Counted from the stretch's first letter, positions 16,730 through 25,177 are shown. The stretch: 36,444 nt of DNA from Acetobacteraceae bacterium (GCA_003137135.1 PLFB01000232.1:26373-62816), one strand, 5' to 3'. Notes: generated by a model from the sequence alone, not told the origin. Numbers and translations are program-made.

Positions 16730-17656
16730 ATGAGTCTGAAAGATCAGGTCGTGATCGTAACAGGCGCCGGCGGCGGCATCGGCCGCGCGGCAGCACTGCT
16801 GCTTGGTAGGCTTGGTGCGCGCGTTGTCGTCAATGATTACGGCGGCGATACCGCCGGGCAGGCCGGTGACATCGGCCGCGCGCAGGCTGTCGCCGATGAA
16901 ATCCGCGCGGCGGGCGGCGAGGCGACGGCCAACGGCGAGCCGGTCGGCTCGGTGCGGGCCGCGGAAAAAATCCGCGACGCGGCGCTCGCCGCCTATGGGC
17001 GGATCGACGCGCTGATCAACAATGCCGGGATCATGGCGATCGGCGAAGTGGACGAGATTTCGGATGCGTTGCTCGATCGCGTCATCGAGATAAATTTTCT
17101 CGGCGCCTTTCGGCTGCTGCGTGCCGTCTGGCCGGGAATGAAGGCGCGCGGCTATGGGCGGATCGTCAATGTGTCGTCGAGTTCGCTGCTCGGTTTCGGG
17201 GACCGGGCGCCCTATGGCGCCGCCAAGGCGGCCCTGATCGGGCTGACCGCCGACGCCGCGTTCAACGGCAAGCCGCACGGCATTCTGGTCAACAGCCTGC
17301 TGCCCGCCGCCTTCACGCGCCTGACCAATGGCGAGGCCGGCGGCGCCGACGCCATCGATCCGGCGATGTGGGAGATGCTGCGCGAAAAATTCGCGCCGGA
17401 ATTCGTCGCCTCGACCGCCGCCTTCCTGGTGAGCCCAAAACTTTCCATCACCGGCGAGCATATCGTGTCCGGCGCCAACCGGGTCGCGCGGCTGGCGCAT
17501 TTTGAGACGGCGGGCTGGCGCAAGCCGGGTCTGACAATGGAGGATATAGCTTTGAACATTGCCGAGGTTCGCGATACCAGGCGGGGCGCCTTTGTGGCGT
17601 CGGGGCAGGAAGAACTCGCGCTGTTCATGCCGGCGCCGGAAGCGGTGGTGGTATGA
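16730..17656 (+). CDS. SDR-family oxidoreductase
   Basis: This 308-aa short-chain dehydrogenase has TGAGGGIGRAAA (cofactor loop), VVVNDYGGD, NNAG and the catalytic YGAAK after SSSSLLG. The length and the Asp/Asn after the second beta strand are similar to the SDR at 10017, so it is probably another MFE-2-like 3-hydroxyacyl-CoA or cyclic-alcohol dehydrogenase that uses NAD+. The C-terminal tail differs (EELALFMPAPEAVVV). An AAAAAGGGGAAACC ribosome-binding site precedes it, and its stop overlaps the VOC gene by 4 nt. It lies 54 bp after the flavin monooxygenase and is probably in the same operon. Confidence 0.9.
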   Translation: MSLKDQVVIVTGAGGGIGRAAALLLGRLGARVVVNDYGGDTAGQAGDIGRAQAVADEIRAAGGEATANGEPVGSVRAAEKIRDAALAAYGRIDALINNAGIMAIGEVDEISDALLDRVIEINFLGAFRLLRAVWPGMKARGYGRIVNVSSSSLLGFGDRAPYGAAKAALIGLTADAAFNGKPHGILVNSLLPAAFTRLTNGEAGGADAIDPAMWEMLREKFAPEFVASTAAFLVSPKLSITGEHIVSGANRVARLAHFETAGWRKPGLTMEDIALNIAEVRDTRRGAFVASGQEELALFMPAPEAVVV

Positions 17657-18195
17657 TGGAAATCCAAGCTCGATTTGCGCAATTCGGCCCGGTGATGCAA
17701 TTGGCGTTCGTGCCGAAGGATATCGGCGCGGCGCTGCGGTTCTGGACGCAGACCATGGGGGTCGGGCCGTTTTTCAAATTTCCGCACGTCGCCTATGAGC
17801 ACTTTGCCTATGAAGGGCAGACGCGGGACGCCGATTTTTCGGTCCTGACCGGCTACTGGGGCGAAATGCAGATCGAACTGATCGAGCAACATAACGCCGC
17901 GCCCTCAACCTATACAAAATGGCTGGCGGCGGACCATGACGGCCTGCACCATGTCTGCATCGCCGTTGACTCGGTGGACGCCGTGCGCGCGCATGCCGCG
18001 CGCGCCGGTGCGAGAATCGTGCAGGACATGCGGATGGGCGGCCTGGAGACGATCTATGTCGATAGCGACGGCGGGCCCGCGCCGTACGTCGAATTTGCCC
18101 AGGTGCCGCCGCAGTTTGCTGGTTTGTTCGACATGATGCGCGGCGCCGCGCTGGGTTGGGATGGCACTGATCCGGTGAGAATGATTGGGGGGTGA
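17653..18195 (+). CDS. VOC-superfamily protein (glyoxalase/dioxygenase fold)
   Basis: This 180-aa protein has two vicinal-oxygen-chelate modules. The first begins MQLAFVPKDIGAALRFWTQTMG. The second contains DGLHHVCIAVDSVDAVRAHAARAGA. The C terminus has YVDSDGGPAPYVEFAQ. Possible metal ligands are the His in DGLHH and the Glu in YVEFAQ. Family members include glyoxalase I, methylmalonyl-CoA epimerase and extradiol dioxygenases; at this size it is not a two-domain extradiol enzyme. It overlaps the SDR by ATGA. Its neighbours suggest a pathway isomerase or lyase, but no reaction can be assigned. Confidence 0.85.
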   Translation: MMEIQARFAQFGPVMQLAFVPKDIGAALRFWTQTMGVGPFFKFPHVAYEHFAYEGQTRDADFSVLTGYWGEMQIELIEQHNAAPSTYTKWLAADHDGLHHVCIAVDSVDAVRAHAARAGARIVQDMRMGGLETIYVDSDGGPAPYVEFAQVPPQFAGLFDMMRGAALGWDGTDPVRMIGG

Positions 18196-18228
18196 GGGTT
18201 TTTTGGACAGGCAGGAAGTAAGAAAGTA

Positions 18229-18252
18229 GTTACTTTTTTGAAAAAAAGTAAC
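18229..18252. repeat. AT-rich hairpin repeat between convergent genes, possible bidirectional terminator
   Basis: Perfect 11-bp arms GTTACTTTTTT (18229-18239) and AAAAAAGTAAC (18242-18252) are separated by 2 nt. AAGTAAGAAAGTA precedes and CAAAAAACTTTTAC follows. The hairpin lies between the VOC stop (18195) and the end of the convergent NTF2-like gene (18263), where T-runs on either strand could end transcription both ways. It belongs to the same repeat family as the hairpins at 41, 4482 and 21987. Confidence 0.6.
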
Positions 18253-18262
18253 CAAAAAACTT

Positions 18263-18634
18263 TTACGATAAACGGCTGGCGTGGTAGGTGCTTTGTTGCC
18301 ATCCTCCTGAGACCTTCAACCAGACTTGCGTTACCACGGCTTGCAACTCCAGGACGGCGCCGCTGTCGCGGATGCGCATGGTCTGATTGAGCTTGCCGGT
18401 GACGACGGCGGTATCGCCAAACAGCCTGATCTGAAGTTCCGGGCGCTCGATCTTCAAAAAATCGAGTTTTTCGCGCACGCTCGCCAGGTAGGATGCCTTG
18501 CTGTCCACCAGCCCGTTGGCGTGAATATGCACGAGATCGTCAGCCAGCAGGCCGGCGAGCTTGTCACAATCTCCGGCTAACAGCGACGCGATGCGCGCGT
18601 CTTCGGCGCCGCGGATTTCGGCTTCTTCATTCAT
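18263..18634 (-). CDS. NTF2-like (SnoaL/DUF4440-type) protein
   Basis: This 123-aa cone-shaped NTF2-fold protein runs EDARIASLLAGDCDKLAGLLADDLVHIHANG, then KLDFLKIERPELQIRLFGDTAVVTG and VTQVWLKVSGGWQQSTYHASRLS. This is the DUF4440 pattern. The fold is used by ketosteroid isomerases, dehydratases and hydrolases as well as by binding proteins. The ATG at 18634 (MNEEAE) follows a strong AGGAGGAAATTCCACC. The longer track ORF to 18835 adds a Pro/Arg-rich stretch that overlaps the LysR gene and is not credible. It lies downstream of the LysR gene on the same strand. Confidence 0.84.
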   Translation of the reverse strand: MNEEAEIRGAEDARIASLLAGDCDKLAGLLADDLVHIHANGLVDSKASYLASVREKLDFLKIERPELQIRLFGDTAVVTGKLNQTMRIRDSGAVLELQAVVTQVWLKVSGGWQQSTYHASRLS

Positions 18635-18713
18635 GGTGGAATTTCCTCCTGATCTGTTGCAGCTGCGTTCGCGCCAAAAATCTACACGAAACGGAATTTG
18701 AGTACCAGCTTCG

Positions 18714-19646
18714 TTATCTCCCGGCGCCGGTTTTCGCGCGCTCCGCGACGGCTTCCTTGATTTGCGTCCGCAGCCATTTGTGCCTGGCGTCGTCCTGATC
18801 GCGCTCATGCCATAGCTGATAGACGACGAGGTCACTTACGGGAAACGGTAGCGCCATGGTCTTGATTTGCGTCATCGATGCGAAGCGCGCCGCCACGCGG
18901 GCCGGCCCCGTCAGGATCAGGTCGGTATCGCTCAGCATGAACAGGGCGGCGGCCAGACTATGCGTGCGCAGCAGGATGTTGCGCTTGATGCCGATGCGCT
19001 TCAACGCGGCGTCAACCAGAGACGGGTAGGGGGCATCCAGCAGTCTGAGCTGGAGATGCCGCGCCGCGGCATAGGTCTCGAGTGTGAGCTCGCCTCTTGC
19101 AAGCGGGCTGGCCGCGTTCACGACGCAGACGAACTTGTCCGCGTATAGTTTCTGACGGATGTAGGGGCCGCTTGCCGCCGGAATCGGGCCGATGACAAAA
19201 TCGACCGTTTCGTTCTGCAGTTGCGCCACGGATAGGCCGAGAAGTGGGACGGCTTCCAGCCGCAGATGAGGCGCCAGCTGAGCTGTCCGGCGCAACAGGT
19301 TTGGCAACAGCAAAAATTCCTCGGTATCCAGCATCGCCAGACGGATGGCGCCCGACCAGTCTTTTAGTTCCAGGGCCGGCGGGGCCAGTGCCGAGCCGAG
19401 ATTCGAGAGCGCCTCATGCAGGGGTGCCACCAGCGCCGCGGCGCGCGCGGTGGGGCGCAGGCCGCCGGCCGTGTGGACAAATAACGGGTCGTTGAAATAT
19501 GTGCGAAGCCGCCCCAGGGCGCGGCTGATGCCGGGCTGGCTGATGCCGATTTTTTTGGCGGCCCGGGTCGCGTTCAGTTCGGTGCCGAGCGCATCCAGAA
19601 CCATCAGAAGATTCAAGTCGAGCCCTTTCAAATTCATCTGACCCAT
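18714..19646 (-). CDS. LysR-family transcriptional regulator
   Basis: This LTTR of about 310 aa has the N-terminal helix-turn-helix LNLLMVLDALGTELNATRAAKKIGISQPGISRALGRLR and an effector-binding domain with AIRLAMLDTEEFLLLPNL and LSVAQLQNETVDFVIGPI. It diverges from the FAD hydroxylase at 19974, the usual LTTR-target arrangement. A perfect T-N11-A dyad lies about 70 bp upstream of its start. I place the start at 19646 (MGQMNLKG); 19637 is equally possible. The track start at 19739 would put the dyad inside the coding sequence. The inducer is unknown but probably a pathway intermediate. Confidence 0.92.
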   Translation of the reverse strand: MGQMNLKGLDLNLLMVLDALGTELNATRAAKKIGISQPGISRALGRLRTYFNDPLFVHTAGGLRPTARAAALVAPLHEALSNLGSALAPPALELKDWSGAIRLAMLDTEEFLLLPNLLRRTAQLAPHLRLEAVPLLGLSVAQLQNETVDFVIGPIPAASGPYIRQKLYADKFVCVVNAASPLARGELTLETYAAARHLQLRLLDAPYPSLVDAALKRIGIKRNILLRTHSLAAALFMLSDTDLILTGPARVAARFASMTQIKTMALPFPVSDLVVYQLWHERDQDDARHKWLRTQIKEAVAERAKTGAGR

Positions 19647-19973
19647 CGCGTTGACCCGTATCCCATCTCGCAATCGCGCGCGGATCGCCATCCCGCGCAA
19701 AAATGCGGAACTGATATAAATATTATATCCGTTTTGCATTATAGACTGGGGCGCCGCGCTGGTAAATGGTTTTTACAAAAAACCGAGAGACGATGCGCCA
19801 GGAACGCCATGATCATTAAACACCCTTATGTTTCATATGCATATTGTCTGTCCGCCGAATTACGAAATCCGTTTGCCGAATTTTGGGTCGACGGTATTGG
19901 GTTTATGTAGGCCGTGCGTGATGTGATGGCCGGGCAAAAACGATCGATGAAAACAGCCGAAGGATTTGAGTAA
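19647..19973. promoter_or_regulatory. Divergent control region between LysR gene and FAD hydroxylase
   Basis: This 327-bp non-coding stretch is clearly more AT-rich than the genes around it. It contains the 17-bp dyad at 19713-19729 and the 10-bp palindrome ATATGCATAT at 19835-19844. It ends with AAGGATTTGAGTAA in front of the GTG start at 19974. Promoters for both divergent genes are expected here; I cannot point to exact -35/-10 boxes with confidence. Confidence 0.55.
19713..19729. promoter_or_regulatory. LysR-type box, dyad GATATAA-ATA-TTATATC
   Basis: The 7-bp arms are perfect reverse complements around a 3-bp centre. Inside it TATAAATATTATA fits T-N11-A with interrupted dyad symmetry, the recognised LTTR recognition-site form. 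Its position between the LysR gene and its divergent neighbour is where such sites occur. Binding is inferred. Confidence 0.6.
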
Positions 19974-21608
19974 GTGTCGATCCGAACAGCAGAAATTCTG
20001 ATTATCGGCGCCGGTCCCATTGGGTTGACGCTCGCCCTCGATCTCGGGCTGCGGGGCATCGAGGTCATGCTGGTCGATAGCAAGGCGGACCTCCTGCGGC
20101 TGCCGAAAATGGAGCGGAGCAATCCCCGGACCATGGAGATTTTCCGCCGGCTCGGCATCGCTGACGAGATCCGGGCGGCGGGCTATCCGGCCGATGTGCC
20201 GATGGATGTCTGTATCGTGACGTCGATGGCCGAACCGCCTCTGCTGCACCAAAAATATCCTTCGGTGGCGGAGACGCGCGCCAGAATCGCGGCGTGTCAT
20301 GACGGCACCATGCCGCGGGAGCCGTATCAGCTGATCTCGCAATACACGCTCGAGCCGATCCTGCTGGCGCGCGTCAAAACGCTGCCCAACGTGACCCTGC
20401 GGTTCCAAACGGAATTTGTAAGTCTGACGCAGGATGAGAATCAGGTGACGGTGACGCTCCGCAATCTCGCGGATGATGAACTCGAGGTGATGCGGGTACC
20501 CTACGTGGCGGCGTGCGATGGCGCGTCCAGCCCCGTGCGCAAGGAACTCGGCATCAAAATGGCGGGCGCCGCGCAGCTGGGCGCGGTCACGAACGTGTTC
20601 TTCCGGTGCGAAGATCTGTTTGAAAAGGCAACGGTCCCGCCGGGGCGGCATTATTGCTTCGCCGGTCTGGGCGCCGGCGGTGGCGCCGCGGGGACCTTGA
20701 TCGTGCAGGACGACCGCAAGCATTTTGCCTACCACACCGTGACGCCGCCGACGGGAGATCTGGCGCAGGAAATCCGGCGGCTCACCGGCCTGGATATCCA
20801 GCCGGAAATTTTGCACGCCGGCACCTGGGTGCAGCACATGCTGGTCGCCGAACGCCACAGCTTGGGGCGGGTTTTTCTGGCCGGCGACGCCAATCATATC
20901 TACATTCCCGCCGGCGGGCTGGGGATGAATACCGGCATCGGCGATGCGATCAATCTCGGCTGGAAACTGGCGGCGGTGCTGCGGGGTTCTGGCGGCCCCG
21001 GGTTGCTGGAGAGTTATCATGACGAGCGCGGCGCGGTCGCGCGGCGCAATATCGCGGCGGTGGCCCATGCGGTCGATGGCGTCAGGCAATGGCGCGGGAT
21101 GCCGATCACCAATGAGATCCGCCTCGATACGGAGGCGGGCCGGGCGATGCGGGAATCGTTTACGCGAACAGCCGAGCCTTTGAACCGGCGGGTCTATGAA
21201 ATGCATGGGGCGGATCTTGGTTATCGCTATGTCTCGGCCGTGATCTGCGATGAGCCGGGTGAGCCGCCGGAAGATGACAGCTACCGCTACCAGCCGAGCA
21301 CGTGGCCGGGGGCGCATCTGCCGCATGTCTGGCTAGAGCCGGGTGTTGGTTTATTTGACGTCCTGGGACTGGGTTATACTTTGCTCCGGCTCGGCGATCA
21401 CGCTGCGGACACCGCGCCGCTGGCGGCAGTTTTCGCGGAGCGGGAAATTCCGCTTAAAATTCTTGAAATCGACAGCGCCGAGATTCGGGAAGTTTATCAA
21501 AGAGATCTTGTCCTTGTCCGGCCCGACCTGCATGTTGCCTGGCGGGGCGATGAACTGCCGAGCGATGTCACCGCGCTGGCCGCGCGCGTGACGGGGCATG
21601 TTCCGTAG
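19974..21608 (+). CDS. FAD-dependent aromatic hydroxylase (PheA/TfdB/MhpA-like)
   Basis: This group A flavoprotein monooxygenase of 544 aa uses NAD(P)H and O2 to hydroxylate a phenolic ring. The FAD-binding Rossmann motif is IIGAGPIGLTLALDLGLRG near the N terminus. DGASSPVRKELGI is the DG motif and VFLAGDANHIYIPAGGLGMN is the GD motif that binds FAD ribityl and pyrophosphate. The C-terminal ~150 residues form the thioredoxin-like domain of the phenol hydroxylase branch. The start is a GTG (19974) preceded by AAGGATTTGAGTAA. It is divergent from, and probably controlled by, the LysR protein. No transmembrane or export signal is seen. Confidence 0.92.
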   Translation: MSIRTAEILIIGAGPIGLTLALDLGLRGIEVMLVDSKADLLRLPKMERSNPRTMEIFRRLGIADEIRAAGYPADVPMDVCIVTSMAEPPLLHQKYPSVAETRARIAACHDGTMPREPYQLISQYTLEPILLARVKTLPNVTLRFQTEFVSLTQDENQVTVTLRNLADDELEVMRVPYVAACDGASSPVRKELGIKMAGAAQLGAVTNVFFRCEDLFEKATVPPGRHYCFAGLGAGGGAAGTLIVQDDRKHFAYHTVTPPTGDLAQEIRRLTGLDIQPEILHAGTWVQHMLVAERHSLGRVFLAGDANHIYIPAGGLGMNTGIGDAINLGWKLAAVLRGSGGPGLLESYHDERGAVARRNIAAVAHAVDGVRQWRGMPITNEIRLDTEAGRAMRESFTRTAEPLNRRVYEMHGADLGYRYVSAVICDEPGEPPEDDSYRYQPSTWPGAHLPHVWLEPGVGLFDVLGLGYTLLRLGDHAADTAPLAAVFAEREIPLKILEIDSAEIREVYQRDLVLVRPDLHVAWRGDELPSDVTALAARVTGHVP

Positions 21609-21647
21609 AAGGTGCAGCAAAACCCGGCCAAACATCGGAGTCCACCC

Positions 21648-21944
21648 ATGACCGCCCAGGTGATTTTTTTTGTCGAGACTATCATTGACGCTGACCGTTT
21701 GCATGCGTATCAAATAGCCGCGCGTCCGACGCTGGAAGAAGCGGGCGGCCGGGTGAGCGTGGCTTACGGCAAGCAGGAGGTTGTCGAAGGCGCACCGCTC
21801 GCCGGGGTCGTGGTGCTTGAATTTCCAACCTACGAGGCGGCGCACGCCTGGTATCACTCGCCCGGCTATACCAAGGCGGCGGAGATCCGCAAAACCGGTG
21901 GCGCCGTCTGCCACGCCGTGATTGTGCAAGGCAGGGCCGCGTAA
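21648..21944 (+). CDS. DUF1330 protein
   Basis: This small ferredoxin-like-fold protein of 98 aa contains DRLHAYQIAARPTLEEAGGRVSVAYGKQEVVEG and VVLEFPTYEAAHAWYHSPGY, which are DUF1330 hallmarks. No reaction is established for the family, although members often sit in catabolic clusters. I use the ATG at 21648 (MTAQVIFF), after CGGAGTCCACCC. The track start at 21612 is a GTG with no matching spacing. It follows the FAD hydroxylase by 39 nt and is probably cotranscribed with it. Confidence 0.82.
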   Translation: MTAQVIFFVETIIDADRLHAYQIAARPTLEEAGGRVSVAYGKQEVVEGAPLAGVVVLEFPTYEAAHAWYHSPGYTKAAEIRKTGGAVCHAVIVQGRAA

Positions 21945-21986
21945 GGAGTCCAAGCTTCGTCATGCATCCAAAAGCAGAAGTTTTTT

Positions 21987-22012
21987 GGTTAGTTTTTTTC
22001 AAAAAAGTAACC
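21987..22012 (-). repeat. AT-rich hairpin repeat (reverse orientation)
   Basis: Arms GGTTAGTTTTTT and AAAAAAGTAACC surround a 2-nt loop, with one G-G mismatch. AGAAGTTTTTT precedes and GCTTAACG follows, i.e. the family consensus read on the opposite strand to the 4482 and 18229 copies. It lies between the DUF1330 stop and the second Rieske alpha gene. Confidence 0.55.
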
Positions 22013-22053
22013 GCTTAACGGCCTGATCAAACGCCCGGAGGAGGAAGCGCGCC

Positions 22054-23376
22054 ATGCTAGATATGCCCATCGAGAAGGATAGTTTCAGCGAGTATGTCAG
22101 CGTTGACCGCGGCCGGCAGCGCTTCCGGGTGGACCGCACGGCGTATTCCAGCGCCGAGGTTTTTGAGCGCGAGCGCCGCACCGTGTTCGCGCGCTGCTGG
22201 CTTTATCTCGGCCATGGCTCGGAAATTGCCAAGCCCGGCGATTTTGTGGCGCGCGCGGTCGGCGGCCGTGACCTGATTTTTGTGCGCGACCGGGAGGGGC
22301 AGGCGCGGGCTTTGTTCAACGCCTGCACGCATCGCGGCTCGACCTTGTGCCGCGATGCCGCCGGCAGCGCGCGGGTTTTTACCTGCCCGTATCACGGCTG
22401 GGTTTTCGGCCTGGATGGCGCGCTGCGCGACACCGCCTCGAAGGGCGGCTACGGGCCGGCATTCAATGCGGACGGGCTGTACAATCTGGTGCCGGTGCCC
22501 CGGCTGGAAGTGTTTCGCGATTTCTACTTCATCAATTACAATCCGGCGGCGATTCCGCTGGTCGATTATCTGGCCGGCGCCGGCGACTATCTGGCGATGA
22601 TCGCCGACCAGTCGGCGGTGGGGCTCGAGGTGATCGCGGGCGCGCAATCCTTCAGTTGCTACGGCAACTGGAAGCTGCTGATCGAGAACAGTTATGACGC
22701 CTATCATGGCCCCTCGCTGCACCAGAGCTATTTTGAATTTTTGGATAACCGCACCGCCTCGACCAATTCGGCCGCCACGCAATCGGGCTTTGGCCGCGGG
22801 CTTGGCAATGGCCATGGCGTGTTCGAGATCAGGCTGAATTCCGGCCGCCCGGTGGCGCAATGGATCCCGGCCTTCGGCGAGGCGGCCAAGCCCTTGATCG
22901 AGGCGGTGAACGCCGAACTGACCGGCCGGCTGGGGGCGGAGCGGGCCGAGCGCGTCGGCCAGCGCCAGCGCAATACCATCATCTTTCCCAACCTGGTGAT
23001 GAACGACAACCTCGCGGTCTCGATCCGCTCGGTCTATCCGCAGAGCCCGACGCGCATGGATGTGAAAGTGTGGGCGGTGGGCCCGGCCGATGAGGATCCG
23101 CACATCCGCAAGATCCGTCTGGATAATTATCTGACCTTCGTGGGCCCGGCTGGGTTTGCCACACCCGACGATATCGAGGCGTTCGAATTGTGCCAGCGCG
23201 GCAATGACCATGGCGCGCCCGGGCGCTGGAGTGATCTGTCCAAGGGCATGACCGCTGATGAAGAGTTTTTGCACGCGCAAGGGGATTTTATGGACGAGGC
23301 GCAGATGCGCTCCTGGTGGGCGCAGTGGGATCGTCTGATCGCCGGCAAGGACCGGCTCAGCATGGGGGAGAGTTGA
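22054..23376 (+). CDS. Rieske [2Fe-2S] ring-hydroxylating oxygenase, alpha subunit (second copy)
   Basis: This is the catalytic subunit of a second Rieske oxygenase, 440 aa. The cluster ligands are CTHRG (about 91-95) and CPYHGW (about 111-116). The iron site is DAYHGPSLH (D215, H218, H223), preceded by ENSY. It is a distant paralog of the alpha at 617-1903: the motifs and the FNADG/YNL segment are shared, but the intervening sequence differs widely, so a different substrate or position of attack is likely. A strong GGAGGAGGAAGCGCGCC precedes the ATG. The beta gene follows after one nucleotide. Again no electron-transfer genes are adjacent. Confidence 0.94.
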   Translation: MLDMPIEKDSFSEYVSVDRGRQRFRVDRTAYSSAEVFERERRTVFARCWLYLGHGSEIAKPGDFVARAVGGRDLIFVRDREGQARALFNACTHRGSTLCRDAAGSARVFTCPYHGWVFGLDGALRDTASKGGYGPAFNADGLYNLVPVPRLEVFRDFYFINYNPAAIPLVDYLAGAGDYLAMIADQSAVGLEVIAGAQSFSCYGNWKLLIENSYDAYHGPSLHQSYFEFLDNRTASTNSAATQSGFGRGLGNGHGVFEIRLNSGRPVAQWIPAFGEAAKPLIEAVNAELTGRLGAERAERVGQRQRNTIIFPNLVMNDNLAVSIRSVYPQSPTRMDVKVWAVGPADEDPHIRKIRLDNYLTFVGPAGFATPDDIEAFELCQRGNDHGAPGRWSDLSKGMTADEEFLHAQGDFMDEAQMRSWWAQWDRLIAGKDRLSMGES

Positions 23377-23377
23377 G

Positions 23378-23902
23378 ATGAGCGCCGCGCTGAATCACGA
23401 CGAGGCCCGCGCCGTCAGCCTGGCCGAGCGCGCCGAGATCGAGGATTTTCTCTACCATGAGGCAGCACTGCTGGACCGCTGGGACCTGGCGGGCTGGGAC
23501 GCGCTGTTCAGCGAGGACGGGCGCTATGAAATCGCGCCGATCAGTCTGGGCGCGCAGGACCAGCTCGACCCGGCCAAAGTGCTGTTTCTGGTCGCCGACG
23601 AGCGCGGCCGCATCACGCAGCGGACCATCCGGCTGATGAAAAAGAGCGCGCATGCGGAATATCCGCATTCGCGCACACGCCACCTGGTCAGCAACGTCCG
23701 CAGCCGCGCCGAGGGCGAGCTGTTTCTCGTCAACTCGACCTTCGTGGTGTACCGCATCCGGCGCGAGGAACTGATGACCTATATGGGCGAGAATTTTCAC
23801 ACGCTGCGCCGCGTCGGGGGGGCGCTGCGCATCGTCTCCAAGCGCGCTTGTCTCGACCTGGAAACATTGAAGCCGCAGGGGACCGTCTCGATCATCCTGT
23901 AA
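23378..23902 (+). CDS. Aromatic-ring-hydroxylating dioxygenase, beta subunit (second copy)
   Basis: This 174-aa NTF2-fold small subunit pairs with the alpha at 22054. It shows EIEDFLYHEAALLDRWDLAGW, RTIRLMKKSAHAEYPHSRTRH and the C-terminal VSIIL. It matches the first beta subunit (67-600) throughout, which fixes the reading frame. It begins one nucleotide after the alpha stop (GAGTTGAGATGAG), so translation is probably coupled. The cytochrome P450 gene follows after 36 nt. Confidence 0.92.
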   Translation: MSAALNHDEARAVSLAERAEIEDFLYHEAALLDRWDLAGWDALFSEDGRYEIAPISLGAQDQLDPAKVLFLVADERGRITQRTIRLMKKSAHAEYPHSRTRHLVSNVRSRAEGELFLVNSTFVVYRIRREELMTYMGENFHTLRRVGGALRIVSKRACLDLETLKPQGTVSIIL

Positions 23903-23938
23903 CAGCATGCGCGCGACAACAAGGAATGGGTAAACCAG

Positions 23939-25177
23939 ATGCTGCAAAGCCAACGTCCAGAGACCGATATCGACTTCACCAAGGTGGCGGAATTCGGCAA
24001 CGATCTGCTGCCGATGCTCAACGATTTGCGCGAGCAGGCGCCGGTGATCTGGAGCAACGCGCTGCAGGCCTGGATGGTGAACCGGCATGAAGATGTAATG
24101 GCGGGGTTCGACAACAAGGTGCCGCTCTCCAACGAGCGTTTCCCGGAGGATTTTTTCGACTGCATTCCCCCGGCCGAACAGGCCGAGCGGATACCGCTGC
24201 TGCGCACCACCGGCGACTGGATCATCGGGATCGACCCGCCGCGGCATACCCATGTCCGCACCCTGGCGCGCAAGGCGTTCAGCAAGAAGGTCGTCGATGA
24301 GATCCGGCCGTATGCGGAGAGCGTGATCGACCGCGTTCTGACCGAGGCGGGCGAACGCGAACAAGTGGATTTTGTCGAGGAGGTCGCGGTGGCGATCACC
24401 GGGCGGGTGATGGCGCGGCTGCTCGGCGTGCCGGAGCGTTATATCAGCCATCTGCGCAGCTGGTCCTGGAATTTGAATGTAGCACTCGGCCCGGCCCGCA
24501 CGCCGGCGGTGCTGGATGCCGCCGAGCAGAGCCTGCGGGAGATGAAGCAAATTCTGCAGGAGGAGATCGCCGAACGCCGGCGCGCGCCGCGCGAGGATTT
24601 TTTGAGTCAGCTGGTGACGGCGCGCGATTCCGGCACCGGCCTGACGGATGAGGAACTGCTCGGCGTTTGCTACGTCACGCTGGTGGCCGGCCATGACACC
24701 ACCGCGCATTCGATGACGCTGGGTTTCAAGGCGGTGGTCGAGCATCCCGAGGCGCGCCGGTACCTGCTGGAGCATCCCGAGCGCATCAACGACTCGGTCG
24801 GCGAGGTGATGCGCTACGTCGCGATGGCGACCATGCAGCCGAAGGTGGCGGCGCAGGATTTTGAGTGGCATGGCCAGCGCATCGCCAAGGGTGAGTACGT
24901 GTTCCTGATGATCGCGGGGGCAAACCGCGATGGCAGCGTGTTCCCGAATCCCGAAGTGTTGGACCTGACCCGTTCGACCGACCGTTCGATGGTGTTCGGC
25001 AGCGGCATCCATCACTGCATCGGCCATTTGCTGGCGAAAATGCAACTCGGCAGCTTTTTCCCGGAGGCGTTTTCGCGCTATCCGGAGCCGAGGATTCTTG
25101 AAACGAAGTTGCGATGGCAGCCTTCGCTCGCCTTCCGCGGGCTCGAGCATCTGGCGGTATGTTTCAAACCCTCCTGA
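23939..25177 (+). CDS. Cytochrome P450
   Basis: This soluble bacterial P450 of 412 aa hydroxylates or otherwise oxidises an organic substrate using O2 and two electrons. The heme-binding loop is FGSGIHHCIGH, with the thiolate Cys at about residue 360. The I-helix oxygen-activation motif reads VAGHDTTAHS. EVMRYV provides the K-helix ExxR, and IDPPRHTHVRTLARKAFS is the C-helix region. There is no N-terminal membrane anchor and no fused reductase, so it needs a ferredoxin and reductase from elsewhere. It sits right after the Rieske pair, and its 3-prime end overlaps the next gene by about 19 nt, so all four genes are likely one operon. Confidence 0.94.
   Translation: MLQSQRPETDIDFTKVAEFGNDLLPMLNDLREQAPVIWSNALQAWMVNRHEDVMAGFDNKVPLSNERFPEDFFDCIPPAEQAERIPLLRTTGDWIIGIDPPRHTHVRTLARKAFSKKVVDEIRPYAESVIDRVLTEAGEREQVDFVEEVAVAITGRVMARLLGVPERYISHLRSWSWNLNVALGPARTPAVLDAAEQSLREMKQILQEEIAERRRAPREDFLSQLVTARDSGTGLTDEELLGVCYVTLVAGHDTTAHSMTLGFKAVVEHPEARRYLLEHPERINDSVGEVMRYVAMATMQPKVAAQDFEWHGQRIAKGEYVFLMIAGANRDGSVFPNPEVLDLTRSTDRSMVFGSGIHHCIGHLLAKMQLGSFFPEAFSRYPEPRILETKLRWQPSLAFRGLEHLAVCFKPS

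Noticed and set aside
18635-18835. N-terminal extension of the minus-strand NTF2-like ORF
   Set aside because: It overlaps the LysR 3-prime end in another frame, while AGGAGG precedes the internal ATG at 18634.
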